DNA from: Dehalococcoidia bacterium
GTDB taxonomy: Bacteria; Chloroflexota; Dehalococcoidia; Plut-88900
Assembly: GCA_012270635.1 (NCBI GenBank)
Contig: JAAXHX010000103.1
Location: forward strand, 1 to 5,897
DNA length: 5,897 nucleotides
Reading direction: 5' to 3'
Positions 5,719 to 5,897 of the stretch are shown piece after piece. The notes beneath the pieces are model-generated. The model did not search any database. It had not been told where the DNA came from and saw only the letters and a program-made list of their open reading frames with translations. The number at the start of each line of letters is the position of its first letter. Within the stretch, counting starts at the first letter, position 1. Both the position numbers and the translations under genes were made by a program.

Positions 5719-5897
5719 TTGAGGGGCCGAGTCCTTAGATACTCCGTACAGGAGAACGCCGGGGTCATATCCGGCGACGACGGCAGACGCTACACCTTCG
5801 AAGGGCCCCAGTGGCGGGAGCAGGCATCGCCTAGCCAGGAAATGCAAGTAGATTTTAAAGTCGGGCAGGAGCCAAATCGAGCAGAGGATGTATATGT
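5719..5897 (+). CDS. Protein with cold-shock-like N-terminal domain, 3'-truncated
   Basis: The first 59 residues of a gene that runs off the window with no stop. The translation has the pattern G-R-V-L-R-Y-S, then NAGVISGDDGRRYTFEGPQW (13-32), then M-Q-V-D-F-K-V-G and A-E-D-V-Y. This resembles a small OB-fold, cold-shock-like domain (G-x-I-x-G-x-DG-x-RY-x-F, W, VDF, A-x-x-IY) that I recall at the N-terminus of bacterial proteins whose C-terminal part is often a membrane domain (TM2, DUF805 or RDD type). The C-terminal part cannot be seen here. It starts with TTG, decided by GGAGGG seven bases upstream and by the domain beginning at residue 2-3. The gap to the previous stop is 45 nt, with no clear promoter or terminator, so cotranscription with the small pair is possible. 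Confidence 0.8.
   Translation, partial: MRGRVLRYSVQENAGVISGDDGRRYTFEGPQWREQASPSQEMQVDFKVGQEPNRAEDVY

Noticed and set aside
1..5897. CRISPR array, tRNA, rRNA or riboswitch
   Set aside because: No regularly spaced repeats, no tRNA cloverleaf or CCA-end pattern and no conserved rRNA stretches were seen on reading through the window. This was by eye; tRNAscan-SE and Infernal would settle it.

Overview
This is a bacterial window in which all seven supported genes lie on the + strand. The metabolic genes are GC-rich: one 60-base line of the second acyl-CoA dehydrogenase (4441-4500) is 68% G+C by hand count. A dicamba/resorcylate-type amidohydrolase beside tandem acyl-CoA dehydrogenase paralogues, together with small PaREP1/HEPN-like genes, fits an uncultured Chloroflexota (SAR202/Dehalococcoidia-like) genome. 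That is an inference from gene content and style; no rRNA or other phylogenetic marker is present, and Actinobacteria or another GC-rich group cannot be excluded.

Layout. 1-894: the 3' part of an ACMSD-like amidohydrolase (start outside the window). 924-2102: an acyl-CoA dehydrogenase 29 nt downstream, probably in the same transcript. 2103-2386: a 284-nt gap with no convincing gene. 2387-3619: an orphan 410-residue protein in clearly AT-richer DNA (42% G+C in line 2641-2700), with a PD-(D/E)XK-like N-terminal signature. 3620-3730: a GC-rich leader with a plausible sigma70 promoter and a perfect 18-bp palindrome just before the ribosome binding site. 3731-4906: a second acyl-CoA dehydrogenase, paralogous to the first. 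4937-5308 and 5305-5673: two small paralogous PaREP1/HEPN-like genes joined by an ATGA overlap. 5719-5897: the start of a protein with a cold-shock-like N-terminal domain, opening with TTG behind a strong Shine-Dalgarno sequence and running off the window.

How the genes fit together. The amidohydrolase and the two acyl-CoA dehydrogenases look like catabolism of organic acids through CoA thioesters, but no substrate can be named. Both dehydrogenases lack the MCAD-type C-terminal catalytic Glu and keep the alternative isovaleryl-CoA-dehydrogenase-type Glu. The AT-rich orphan between them looks like a later insertion. The coupled small pair is the best candidate for an unrecognised two-component unit. 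Nothing here proves a new system.
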